The notes under the pieces were generated by a model that was given only the letters and a program-made list of their open reading frames with translations, was not told the DNA's origin and searched no databases. A stretch of 18,035 bases of DNA from Choanephora cucurbitarum (Eukaryota; Mucoromycota; Mucoromycetes; Mucorales; Choanephoraceae): contig JAIWNI010000241.1 of assembly GCA_025331435.1 (NCBI GenBank), forward strand, positions 1-18,035, read 5' to 3'. Positions 1 to 9,400 of the stretch are shown here, piece after piece (within the stretch, counting starts at the first letter, position 1; the number at the start of each line of letters is the position of its first letter). The translations under genes were made by a program, and so were the position numbers.

Positions 1-504
1 GCTGATTTTCTTCATTAGGATTGTCATCTATGTCATGCTCGTCTATAAAAATTGGCAAAGGTTACCACCAAAATCTTTTCAACTCTAATACAACATTACT
101 ATGATTGCTTACTTTGACCACCGTGGGTAGTATCCATGCCAAAAAATTCAGCGCCATTATCAAAGTTTTGATTCAAAGAAAGGTTAACAAAAAAGTAACC
201 TTCTTTGACACCTTCTCCAAGCACTGTGGGACCAACTTCTGGGTGTACCATATCTTTAAGCTTTTCGGTAACCAAGGGTATACAAGGAATTACTTGCAGA
301 GCCAAAGGAGTGATATGGAACTTTTCTTCCACTGCTCGTCCAAGAAAACCAATGACAGAAGGCATTTGTCTCATTGGACCAGTGGCAATTACCATGATAG
401 ATTCTTTCTTGGTTTTGATACAGTCAAAAGTCCAAGTTTCATCATAATCAAGCAAGGACTTTTCTACCAGTTCTTTGTCAGCAACTGCTTGGACACTATA
501 ACGT
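1..504 (-). CDS. Unidentified spliced fungal protein, 3' part of gene
   Basis: I do not recognise this protein. An open frame on the minus strand runs from about 504 down to 113. It has no early ATG and a stop (TGA, 513-515) just upstream, so it needs a 5' exon. A plausible acceptor (ATGTAG, with TTAACTAATAC as branch region) lies at 505-510; I could not place the first exon in phase. The frame would stop at 99-101. Splicing out 43-112 (donor GTAAGC, acceptor TATAG, 70 nt) carries it in phase into an acidic tail (NEHDIDDNPNEEN) that runs off the window. The protein is soluble-looking, with no membrane segment or motif I can name. Real coding is supported by the even composition and the phase-compatible intron. 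The exact exon ends are inference. Confidence 0.5.
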
Positions 505-512
505 CTACATAA

Positions 513-2079
513 TCATAAGTGTATTAGTTAATGTTATCCGATTCTCAAAGGTGCCTTTCTTTTTCCCAATGATAACAAATACACTAGCACATAGCCACCC
601 ACTTATTTCTCTGGATAAAGTTCGACTTACGCTGAGCGAGGCTCATATAAAAGGAAATAAATTTTTTGTTCAACATCGACTATTTCTATCATATGAGGAA
701 AGAATACACCGACAAACGTTGAAATTATTGACTCCATCTTGAATATAGTAAGAAATAAAAAACCAAAAAGTCTTTAACCGAAAGGTGTATCTATTTATGC
801 CACATTTTACAGAATATTTTGATTGATGTTTCACCACAAAATGTGTAGCATTATTTCCAATTTAGTGATTGAAAATAGGGTTTAATGTGAAAACTGTATT
901 GTGTCACTTTGAGCGGATAACGACCTAAAAGGGTAAAAGCATGCTGTATGTATTTGATATCATGTCGCAGAGTAGTGAAGATGCTGTTGCAATTCAAACT
1001 CTTTTAAGGTGTTTACAGCCTGAAATTATTTTATAATCGTAGCAGTTCTTCATACATTTAACATGAGCTGCATGAAAAGAATATATGATTTTTGACAGTC
1101 GAACCAATCAAAAACGATTGCTGAAATAAAAATCAAAGTCAGATGTAAAAGGCAGTTTAATGGGAAGTAAAGCAGAATATATAGTTCACTCAAAGAATCT
1201 GTTAGCATGAAAGCATACTATGTAATATAGCGCTTTAAACATAGTTCTTTGTACAGTCTTGTTTTCTAGTACTTGTTATTATCTAGAAATAATCAACTAT
1301 TTTAAGCAAACTGTGTGTTGGATAGCCTTTAAAAAAAATTGCTAATTAGCAATAACCTAAAATATTGACTGCAAGTAGAGGGACAAGAAAATAGTGGAAG
1401 AATCTTATTTTGTTTAGATTGTTCTACGCACAATTTTACTTTGTAGCAAATTGCCAAAAACAAACCGACATTATGGTTAATTGATCGACGGAAGGGTTCT
1501 TTTTCGGGAACATGGTGTAACAAACTTTATTTTGACTGTATATGTCAATTTCCGGCTTGTGCATGAAATTGAAGTGAGAACATTCATGTACTAGGTAACA
1601 ACAAGACAATCAATTGCTTTCTTCATTTTGTCCTAAATCTATGTTTAATGTCATTAATAACCATTTGCTTATATATATAACTGATGGCTCTGCATACAAA
1701 CATATCTTTTATAAATGACGCTATGCTAGTACACTGGTTTGCAGCAATATTGTTTGGTTAGTTTGTGTAGAGTATTTTTTGCTTATTTCTAAAATCAGTC
1801 CATTCGCTGTTACTTAAAACAAAGTAAGTTTAAAAAAAGTTGATACGACATTATAAGGTTTAATACTTCGTACATGTTAATTAGCATGATTACTGATGAG
1901 ACCAGTCTTATATTGTCCTTTGCAAGCAGACAATTGGTTCTTGATGTTTGAGTACCCAAACAATTCAGATATCCGCATGTTATCAATCAGTGTCCGCGTC
2001 CCAATCTTAACGATCGTAGTCCTTAATTAGTGACTGGTATCGCAATCCTTGATATGGTTGCATTTGTCTTAGCGTTTCA
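513..2079. other. Long AT-rich intergenic region, no gene seen
   Basis: About 1.5 kb without a convincing coding region on either strand; open frames are short and their translations look random. A good TATA box (TATAAAAGG, 646-654) lies on the plus strand, but the first ATG after it (693) opens only nine codons. No tRNA-like fold, tandem repeat or recognisable transposon end was seen. The 5' end of Helitron A may lie here or further right, but I found no terminus I would defend. Confidence 0.5.
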
Positions 2080-2088
2080 TATAAAAAG
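2080..2088 (+). promoter_or_regulatory. TATA box of the 2149 gene
   Basis: TATAAAAAG in the context CATATAAAAAGGGG, 69 nt upstream of the ATG at 2149. This spacing is nearly the same as that of the next gene (TATA at 3277, ATG at 3343, 66 nt). Confidence 0.55.
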
Positions 2089-2148
2089 GGGCTCTCAACT
2101 TCAATCGAATTAATCTCTGTACAATTTATTCAAATTACACAAGACAAA

Positions 2149-3058
2149 ATGTTTATAGGCGAATTCTCTGATGCTATGGTTACTGACCACCCCACCTTTA
2201 GAATCAATGCAAGAAATGTAATTGCCGAAGTGAAAGCTATTGATTCTGGCGTTAGAGCAAAGTTGTATTTCAGCCATCCTGCTCTTATGTATTACTGTAT
2301 CCGGTTCTGTGAAATTGAATCAAGACATCACTTTATTAGTATGTATCTTTGATTAAAGTGTTTAGAAAAAAGACCTAAGCTAATACATTGGATGATAGGT
2401 AATTTAAATGTAACTGCCTACACATTTGATCATACCAGTAGAGCATTTGCCAGTATCAGAATGAGTGTTGATGGTGTTCGACCTATTCTTCAGGTCTCTG
2501 ATGATGGCCATGTTATTCCCACGCAAGCACAAAGAATCAGAGTTCGCGACTTTGATAGACGCCAGCGGTTCTATAAGCTCAAGTTTATGGTGTACAAGTA
2601 CGTATGGGAAAACATTGATGAGGATTTTGTGACGCTGTCAGATGGAAGCAGTATAGACACATTTGCTACCGAAGTTAGCAGAATGTACACTGACCTGGGT
2701 AAGTTGCCATGAATTATATTACGGTCAAGTTCTAACACGACTTTTTGTGTTCATAAATACTAGTCGCTAGAGGTCTTGTTATTGCTTCCTATAATCCTGT
2801 GGCTGTTGACACCGCTGTCAACGTTTCGATTCTGATGAGTCAAGCCGTCCTGTACCAAGAACCATGCGTACTGTCTACGAGTACAATGATAATATGACAA
2901 GAATTACAGATTGGTCTGAGCCATATCTCAGTTTTCAAAATCTGAACTCTGATCAAGATCCCATCTCCCCAGAAGCATTCATGATTTCTGGTGAAGAACT
3001 AGTGCGCTCACCATCTGTCGGTGAAAGAAGACGTAGAAAAACAGAGATGGAAGATTAA
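2149..3058 (+). pseudogene. Unrecognised three-exon gene with a 1-nt frameshift, upstream of Helitron A
   Basis: Exons are 2149-2338, 2399-2698 and 2764-3058. Intron 1 has donor GTATGT and an ATGATAG acceptor with CTAATAC before it; intron 2 has donor GTAAGT and an ATACTAG acceptor. Both junctions keep phase, giving HHFI-SNLNVTAYTF and TDLG-VARGLVIASY. In exon 3 the frame from intron 2 runs to about 2825, then coding character moves to another frame (FDSDESSRPVPRT) that ends at 3058 in a basic/acidic tail (RRRRKTEMED). One base missing from the TTT run at 2824-2826 explains the switch. Without that loss the product would be about 261 residues; read as given, it stops near 2895. No domain is recognised. 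It lies on the same strand just before the Helitron A Rep/helicase and has matching promoter spacing, so it may be a Helitron passenger or accessory gene. That link is inference. Confidence 0.55.
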
Positions 3059-3100
3059 AATGATCCATAGTTTGAAATATGTTATGAAAAGGGTCAAAAA

Positions 3101-3106
3101 AATAAA
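3101..3106 (+). terminator. Poly(A) signal of the 2149 gene
   Basis: AATAAA in an A-rich run, 43 nt after the stop codon at 3056-3058. Confidence 0.45.
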
Positions 3107-3276
3107 AAAAAATTTGCCTCAAAAATTACCATAATAAGAATGAATATATTAACAGAAAATGTGTAAAGACTATGTGTAACAATTTACAATTGTTGAAGTA
3201 GCACAACGCGTTCTCCCATTTTTGAACATTGTAACTTAAAGCTTCTAGATAATTGTTGAACCTTATTTTGAAATAA

Positions 3277-3285
3277 TATATAAAG
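3277..3285 (+). promoter_or_regulatory. TATA box of the Helitron A Rep/helicase gene
   Basis: TATATAAAG. A transcript starting about 30 nt downstream would miss the ATG at 3304 and use the in-frame ATG at 3343. That is why 3343 is taken as the start. Confidence 0.5.
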
Positions 3286-3342
3286 CTTTGTTTCGAAAAA
3301 AACATGATCTTTTATTTTACAAAAAAAAAATATCTTACTATA

Positions 3343-6063
3343 ATGTTCTTTGCTTTCCGTGTTGAAAACCCTAACTTGTCTACTTTTAACAGAATTCAAA
3401 AGAGACAAATTGAATCTTTTCAAAAGTTCACCAACGAGAAGCCTAATGGTTTCTGTTGTATCTGCTTGAAGGTCTTGTATCCTGAAGAACAAAGATACCG
3501 CAAGTTCCAACCAGAATTTGCTTTTCCTTGCACTGACTGGAAGATGGAGCCCCTTGCTAAATCCGATGATCAAGAAAAAAAGATGGTTTGTAAGGACCAT
3601 GCCAAGTCCATCGAATCCCTCAATGAGTTCGAATACCCAGGTAAACTAGATTACTCTCAAATCAGACGGAATGATACCTAACTATATCAATTTGAATAAA
3701 TAGGTGATTTAATTGAAGAAACAGCCAAGATGAATTACCGTGAAAAAGCTGCTCTTGCCCCCATTAAGTTGATGTCACAAATCACTAGAAAGTCCACTTT
3801 GTTGCATGGTAGAATTGGCCACTATGAAGTAAAGGGTAACATGTACAACGTGCACAACTATGAATTTGCTGAGATGGCATACGGTGGTACCCTCAGTATG
3901 TTTTTCCAGAGAGGTGATCCTATTAATATCAATAAGAAGAATGTTCAAGATGCCTACAAACTTTTACAAGAAACGCACCCTTTGTTGGCTCGATACAATC
4001 TCCCCCAGTTGACCTACTCTCTTGTGAACTATCACGTTACCGAAAACAAGAAGCATGTAGGAATCGAAAAGGGATGGCTCAACAATGCTCTGTTCGCCAA
4101 AGATGATGTTAACCCCCAGGCTACTGATGTTGAGTTCAAGAATCTCATTATTGGTCAAGATAATGTTGGAAAGTACGTGAGATACTCTCACCCTAGTCTC
4201 TTGGCCTTGGTGTTTCCCTACTTGTATACCAATTGTAGTGGTCACTATTCTTTGGTTCCCACACACACTGATAAATATCGTAACAGGGAAGGCATCTACG
4301 GGCTACCAGCAAGACAAGGAGGAGTTGCTCAAGCCACACTGAACGGAGAAAGTCTTGGCTATTATGCTAAAACCAGACTACTTGCCAAGGATAGACGTTT
4401 TGCTCGTGACCCCTCTTTTCTTTTCTTCATGCTTGACCTCATCGAAAAAAGAAATATTTCTGCTGCTAACAGGTTTGTTGTTTCTACCAAAGGCCGTGAA
4501 AACTTAAGAAGAAGAGATGTAGTAGATACAGCAACCAACAAGTTGAAAAAGAATATTGTCTCCATTGTGCCTTCGCAGATTAGGTCTTCATACAGTTACA
4601 AAAGAAAAAACTTCTTGGATTTGCAATGTATCATCGAAAGTCTTGGTCCTCCTGAACTCTTCCTGACTTTTACTTGTGATGACAAGAACCCAGAATTCAA
4701 AGGCTTGAGCGACGAAGACATCAACTTTAGTTGGGAAGATCCAGTTATGTTTTCTCGACACTTCAAAAGAAAATGGCAAAAGTTTTTTACCGACTATATC
4801 TGTAAGAATTTTGCTCAGCAAATTGGTGGTATAAAAGAGTACAGTTGGGTGATGGAAATTCAAGATCGTGGCAGTACCCATATTCATATGGTTTTATGGA
4901 CAAACAAATCTGTTCAAGAGCTCATTGAAATGAATATTGTTCATACCTGGTTTCCTAGTAACTGCACCAGCGATCCGTTATTGTACAGGTTAGTAGAAGA
5001 TTTACAAGTTCATAGATGTAACGATAAGTAAGTTGTCTTTCTCAAGCATGATTTTATCTTTGGCATTAACTAATATCTTGATTTCTATAGTTATTGTAAA
5101 AGAGGTGATCCCACGAAGAAGTGTAGATTTGGATATCCTAAGCCGTATGCAACTGAAACTGTGATTGAAGACAACTGCAACGTAATCTACAAGCGCGATG
5201 TTGGTGATGCCTCAGTCAACAATTACAATCCCTACCTGTTGGCCACATTCAGAACAAGTATGGATATTCAATATAACAACGGTCCTCAAGCTGTACGATA
5301 TCTCGCAAAATACCTCGCAAACGATGACTATGAAGCCAAGATTATGCTCAAAAATGTCATATCGCAGAACTCTGGTTACTACAAAAGAACTTCGTTTGTA
5401 ACAGAACATGAACATTATCAGACACGTATATTTGGTGCTGTTGAGGCAACCTATGATGTTCTTGGCTGGCGCAAACATAGCAACTCTCGAGAAGTCTTGT
5501 TCTTGAATACTAATCTTTTTGGTCAAGATACCAAGGGTTTTAGAAGTGACATTCATGATGTTGATCCTGATTCAGATGACATTTATGCCAAGACACATGT
5601 CGGTAAGTCTGCGATTAGATACCAAGTAATGATAATTTTATACTAGTCTGCTCAATTAGAAATCTATGAAGATCGTGATGGTGCTGCTGAGCTTACTATG
5701 CCACAGTTCTTTTGTTTTTACAAGCGCGAATATGGAAGAAAGTCTTTAGATGGAATTGTAACTGACGTTCAACGTGACTATCATCCAAACCCTCTGCCAA
5801 TGTATATCTGTTGTCCAAAGCTCAAGCATGTGTACAAGTTGATCAAAGACAAGCCACGTTTCTGGAGAACATTCAACCAAAGCGAAATGAACGGTGAAAG
5901 TTTCTACTATCAGCAAATCGTTACAAAGAAAGCAATATTGAATACAACATTTAGAACAGAAATGGAAGCCTATGTTACTTGGAAAGGTGAGTGGATTGGA
6001 TTCCTACTGTGATCGCATAAATTTAAAATTAACATAATCAATTTTGATAAATGTAGATTACTA
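3343..6063 (+). CDS. Helitron A Rep/helicase, 5' part: zinc-binding N-terminus and HUH endonuclease
   Basis: This half encodes the nickase that cuts and joins single DNA strands in rolling-circle transposition. Exons are 3343-3640, 3704-5027, 5091-5602, 5660-5986 and 6057-6063; introns are 57-70 nt with GTAAAC, GTAAGT, GTAAGT and GTGAGT donors. Residues 38-41 (CCIC) and C83 with H86 suggest a metal-binding N-terminus. The Helitron-like N domain follows (HPSLLALVFPYLY). Rep motifs are FLTFTCDD (residues 419-426), the HUH motif THIHMVLW with H492 and H494, a Cys-rich segment (HRCNDNYCKRGDPTKKC) across the 5027/5091 junction, and the tyrosine motif VRYLAKYLA with Y611 and Y615. The frame runs intact to base 6063, where Helitron B interrupts a TAT codon. 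Without the insertion it continues at 11238. An alternative ATG at 3304 is too close to the TATA box. Confidence 0.85.
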
Positions 6064-6181
6064 CAAGCCTGTTTCAAGTCAAACCGCCGTTGCGGTGATA
6101 AAATTTTGACCTTCGCTGCGCTATGGTAAATTTTATCGACCTTCACTAAGGTTTGCCCGCTTCGCTGTTGAAACCGGCTTG
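6064..6181. repeat. Compound inverted repeat at the 3' end of Helitron B
   Basis: The outer arms CAAGCCTGTTTCAA (6064-6077) and TTGAAACCGGCTTG (6168-6181) pair at 13 of 14 positions. Inside them GATAAAATTT (6097-6106) and AAATTTTATC (6128-6137) pair perfectly, and CAAACC (6080-6085) has a GGTTTG partner at 6150-6155. The left outer arm starts at the terminal base of the element. Confidence 0.8.
6083..6096 (-). repeat. Terminal hairpin of Helitron B
   Basis: ACCGC (6083-6087), loop CGTT, GCGGT (6092-6096): a perfect 5-bp GC stem with a 4-nt loop, 19 nt from the 3' end at 6064. A small subterminal hairpin of this kind is the usual Helitron 3' termination signal. Confidence 0.65.
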
Positions 6182-6345
6182 CACTTCGCAGTGGGCTGTT
6201 TTGGCTAATCCGAATAGCATGACAATGTGGGGGCCCCACCCAAGTTTTTTTTGAACCTTCGCGATGGTATAAAATAGCCCCTACGCTGCGCTTCGTGTAT
6301 TTTAAACCTTTGCTTTGGTAAAAAAAAAACACGGGTCCCGGGGCA
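6107..6345. repeat. Cluster of ACCTTYGC...GGT mini-repeats in Helitron B 3' region
   Basis: At least four related units occur: ACCTTCGCTGCGCTATGGTA (from 6110), ACCTTCACTAAGGT (from 6140), ACCTTCGCGATGGTA (from 6255) and ACCTTTGCTTTGGTA (from 6307). Most are short hairpins (ACC...GGT) followed by A/T-rich bases. The block also holds GC-rich near-palindromes: GTGGGGGCCCCAC around 6227 and CGGGTCCCG around 6333. No coding potential is seen. The block is much more GC-rich than its surroundings. Confidence 0.6.
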
Positions 6346-6421
6346 GCTTCTAAGATTTAATCTAATAAGACGGTGTTGACCTAAAGATGATATATATGAG
6401 ATTGAGTTGATAAGATATATA

Positions 6422-6427
6422 TTTATT
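6422..6427 (-). terminator. Poly(A) signal of the Helitron B gene
   Basis: TTTATT on the plus strand, AATAAA on the coding strand, 17 nt after the stop at 6444-6446. A second AATAAA overlaps the stop codon itself (6440-6445). Confidence 0.4.
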
Positions 6428-6443
6428 AGAGAAAAAATATTTA

Positions 6444-9400
6444 TTAATAGTCAAAGACTTCTTTGTAGACGATATTGCTTGTTGCATTTGTTATTTTTCT
6501 TCTATATTGATGATCAATCATTATTTTGATAGAGTGAGGGTTTCGAATACGGGACATTGCTACGTAGAGTTGTCCATGAGAGAAGACAGGGGAAGGCAGA
6601 TATAAACCAACAAAATCTAAAGTCTGACCTTGGGATTTGTTAATTGTCATGGCAAAGGCTAAGCGTACAGGAAATTGAAGACGTTCAAAGTGAATACCGA
6701 TTTGCTCGGGTTGAGATTCGATAGGAATTCTAGGAATTACGACTATATCGCCTGCATGACTACCGGTAGCAATTTCAGCTTGGATAACCTTGGTGTTAAT
6801 TGACAAACAAATCAACCTCGTACCGTTGACTAAGCCTTTTGATGGATTTAGATTTCTCAACAACATTATTGGACATCCCACTTTCAACCTAAGACAGTGA
6901 GGAGGCAGGCTTCCAGATTCGATCTTGTTAAGTAGCTCAATTGGATATCTCAGCATATCAATTCCATTTGCTTTACAAAGTTCATCAGAGCTCAACAGAG
7001 TATGACAATTGCCTTCAAATTGATTCAGCAAGCATTCATTGATCCTGTTAACATTACTGTTTAAGGAAGTAAGAATTGCTCGACTGGTGAGGAATTTGTT
7101 CTTGTCTTGCAGGTAGGCCGTACTTTGGAATTGGTGAAAAACAGTATCAGCTAATCTCAGAACATTGCTGCCGCTAATTATCATGCTTTGGTCTATTTGG
7201 ATTGTACCTTCTGGATTCAATGATGGGATGGAGCCATCTCCTACAGTCAAAAGGTAGTCAGAAAAGTTCTTTAGCCTTGTAGCTTGTTCGGTGTTGCCTG
7301 ATTCGAGAGATGCCTGAACACGCATATTGATACGTAGTTGCATTCGATCAAAGTGTTTCCATAAAAATGATCGATTTATGCATTGTGCTACGATATCAGC
7401 TCTTGATGCTTTAGGGATGACTGGTAAGACCTGTCTGAAATCGCCACCAAAAACAATCACACGACCGCCAAAGGGAACATCTTTGAGAGCAAGATTGATT
7501 TGCTTGCATATATCTTTCAATGACCTGTCTACAGTTTCCAAAATGTCTTTGCTAATCATGGATGCTTCATCCCATAGGATTAATTTTGCATCTGTAATAA
7601 GCTTTGCAGTAGCAGAGGTAGGGGTAATTGAGCACATAGAGAACTGATTGCAACTCAAAGGAATTTTAAAAAGTGAATGAGCCGTTTTACCACCCTTTAA
7701 CAAAAGAGCAGCTGTTCCACTTGATGCTACAGACAAAGCAATACCATGCTCTCTTCTTACAACATTTAGCAAGGCGTTAAACAAATAAGTTTTGCCAGTG
7801 CCTCCAGGCCCATCAAGAAATATGATCTTTGGTTCAATCGTGTTTTGATTGCTAATAAGATGCATAATTCGATTGAATACAGCTTGTTGATCTTCATTGA
7901 ATGTCAGAGGCTGTTCAGGTTCAAGGGATGCTAATGCATTCATGATCAAATGCTCCCTAATGATCAAAGGTTCCAACATTTGGTCTTCGGTTAACAATCC
8001 ATTGTAAATATTTCTAGGATCAGCCGAAGGTAAAGTGAAGCCAGTGTAATTTGTCAACGAAAAGCCATAATGTTGCATTTCTTCTTCAATATCCAAAAGA
8101 GCGCAATCATAAATTTGCTGATCCATTTCTACTTCAATATTGGGCAGCAATAGACGTTTCTTGTAGAGAAAATCGTCCGAAAGATCATCCCGAAACTTGT
8201 TCCAAAGTTGGAATGGTTCGGATGGAGAGTTGAACACCATGATTACCACGAACAAATTCCTTAAAGAAGCAGCATTTTTGTAATGTGAAGCTTCTTCAAG
8301 ACAGGTGATCCATTCATTATCATCCTTTAAAAGGTTAAGAGCATGAGCTGATTCACGGAAGCTTGAATAGCATATGCCATTGACAGTTTTCAGATCTTCA
8401 AAGCTGGTAGCTCCACGAACATGGTACAACAACATACGCAAGCAGTATTTTTCACTATCCTTAGGTGAAATAGCGTATATTCTGCCAATAGTACCTCCTT
8501 GACCTCTTTCTCTAGGCTTCCAAAAGCTTCGATCTTTCTCTTTTTTCCAGACAAATTGCTCAGGAAACTCGATATACAAAAGCTGGCGAGCAAACTCATA
8601 CTCCTTATTGGCCTCAAACCAACCTGTCAAAGTTGTATTCTTTAGGTTGCGATTAAGGATGTCATCAACACTGCTGTCTCCATCGAAATATACAGGTTGT
8701 TGATCTGGAAGATGGATTGACAACCGTTGGTGGTGAGGATATTCATCATGCAAAGGAAAAGAAAACAATCTCCAACACGATTCAGCAGCTGACACATATC
8801 GAGCATCAATGAACTTTTGAATTTCATCCTTCTTAGTTACATCGACCTGAGCCCTATCATGCCCTTTGTACACGTATTTGTATACATACTTGACAGAAAC
8901 AAACGTAGCACAAATCTCAACATTGATGTGAGCATTGTATTTGACTGTCAAGTAAGGGTTATGAGGAACCACCCATCGATTATCAAGATCAATTCCCTTT
9001 CTTTTGACTGATCTACCATCATTTCTTCTGCGATATTCTGGATAACCACCTTGTTGTTCCATTCTAAAACGTGTAGTAGCATTGAAGGCTTTAGGGAAGT
9101 TTTTTGAGCACTTGCCGTCTTTCATGCATGGCGCAGATGTATTCAAAAGACCGCAAGGTCCGTGCATCAAATTTTTGGTGACAGTCTCATAGAGGAGTGG
9201 ATTTTGTTCTTTGTCAGGAATTTCAGCCGAAATGGCATTGTCTATATCCTCTTCAATGAGCTTATCATCAGGGGAAAGTATCAGCAATATATGGGCATGT
9301 GGCAACCCTCTTTTTTGAAATTCAATCACATGCATATGAGCGATCACTTTTCCAAAAACACCATTGACAGTCAAATCCTTCATGAGTTGTTTCAATTTCA

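Noticed and set aside
105..512. Plus-strand open frames of 135 and 80 codons
   Set aside because: They lie opposite the minus-strand gene, whose translation and intron structure are more protein-like.
3304..3345. ATG at 3304 as the Helitron A start
   Set aside because: Only about 20 nt from the TATA box, and it adds a low-complexity Phe/Lys stretch; 3343 is better placed.
3184..5556. Several minus-strand open frames of 67-138 codons
   Set aside because: Antisense to the Helitron A exons, with no domain; shadows of the real coding strand.
6057..6110. Host exon reading on past 6063 (DYYKPVSSQTAVAVIKF) as genuine Helitron A sequence
   Set aside because: It ends at a stop within the inverted repeat of Helitron B, and the A/T junction at 6063 explains the frame better.
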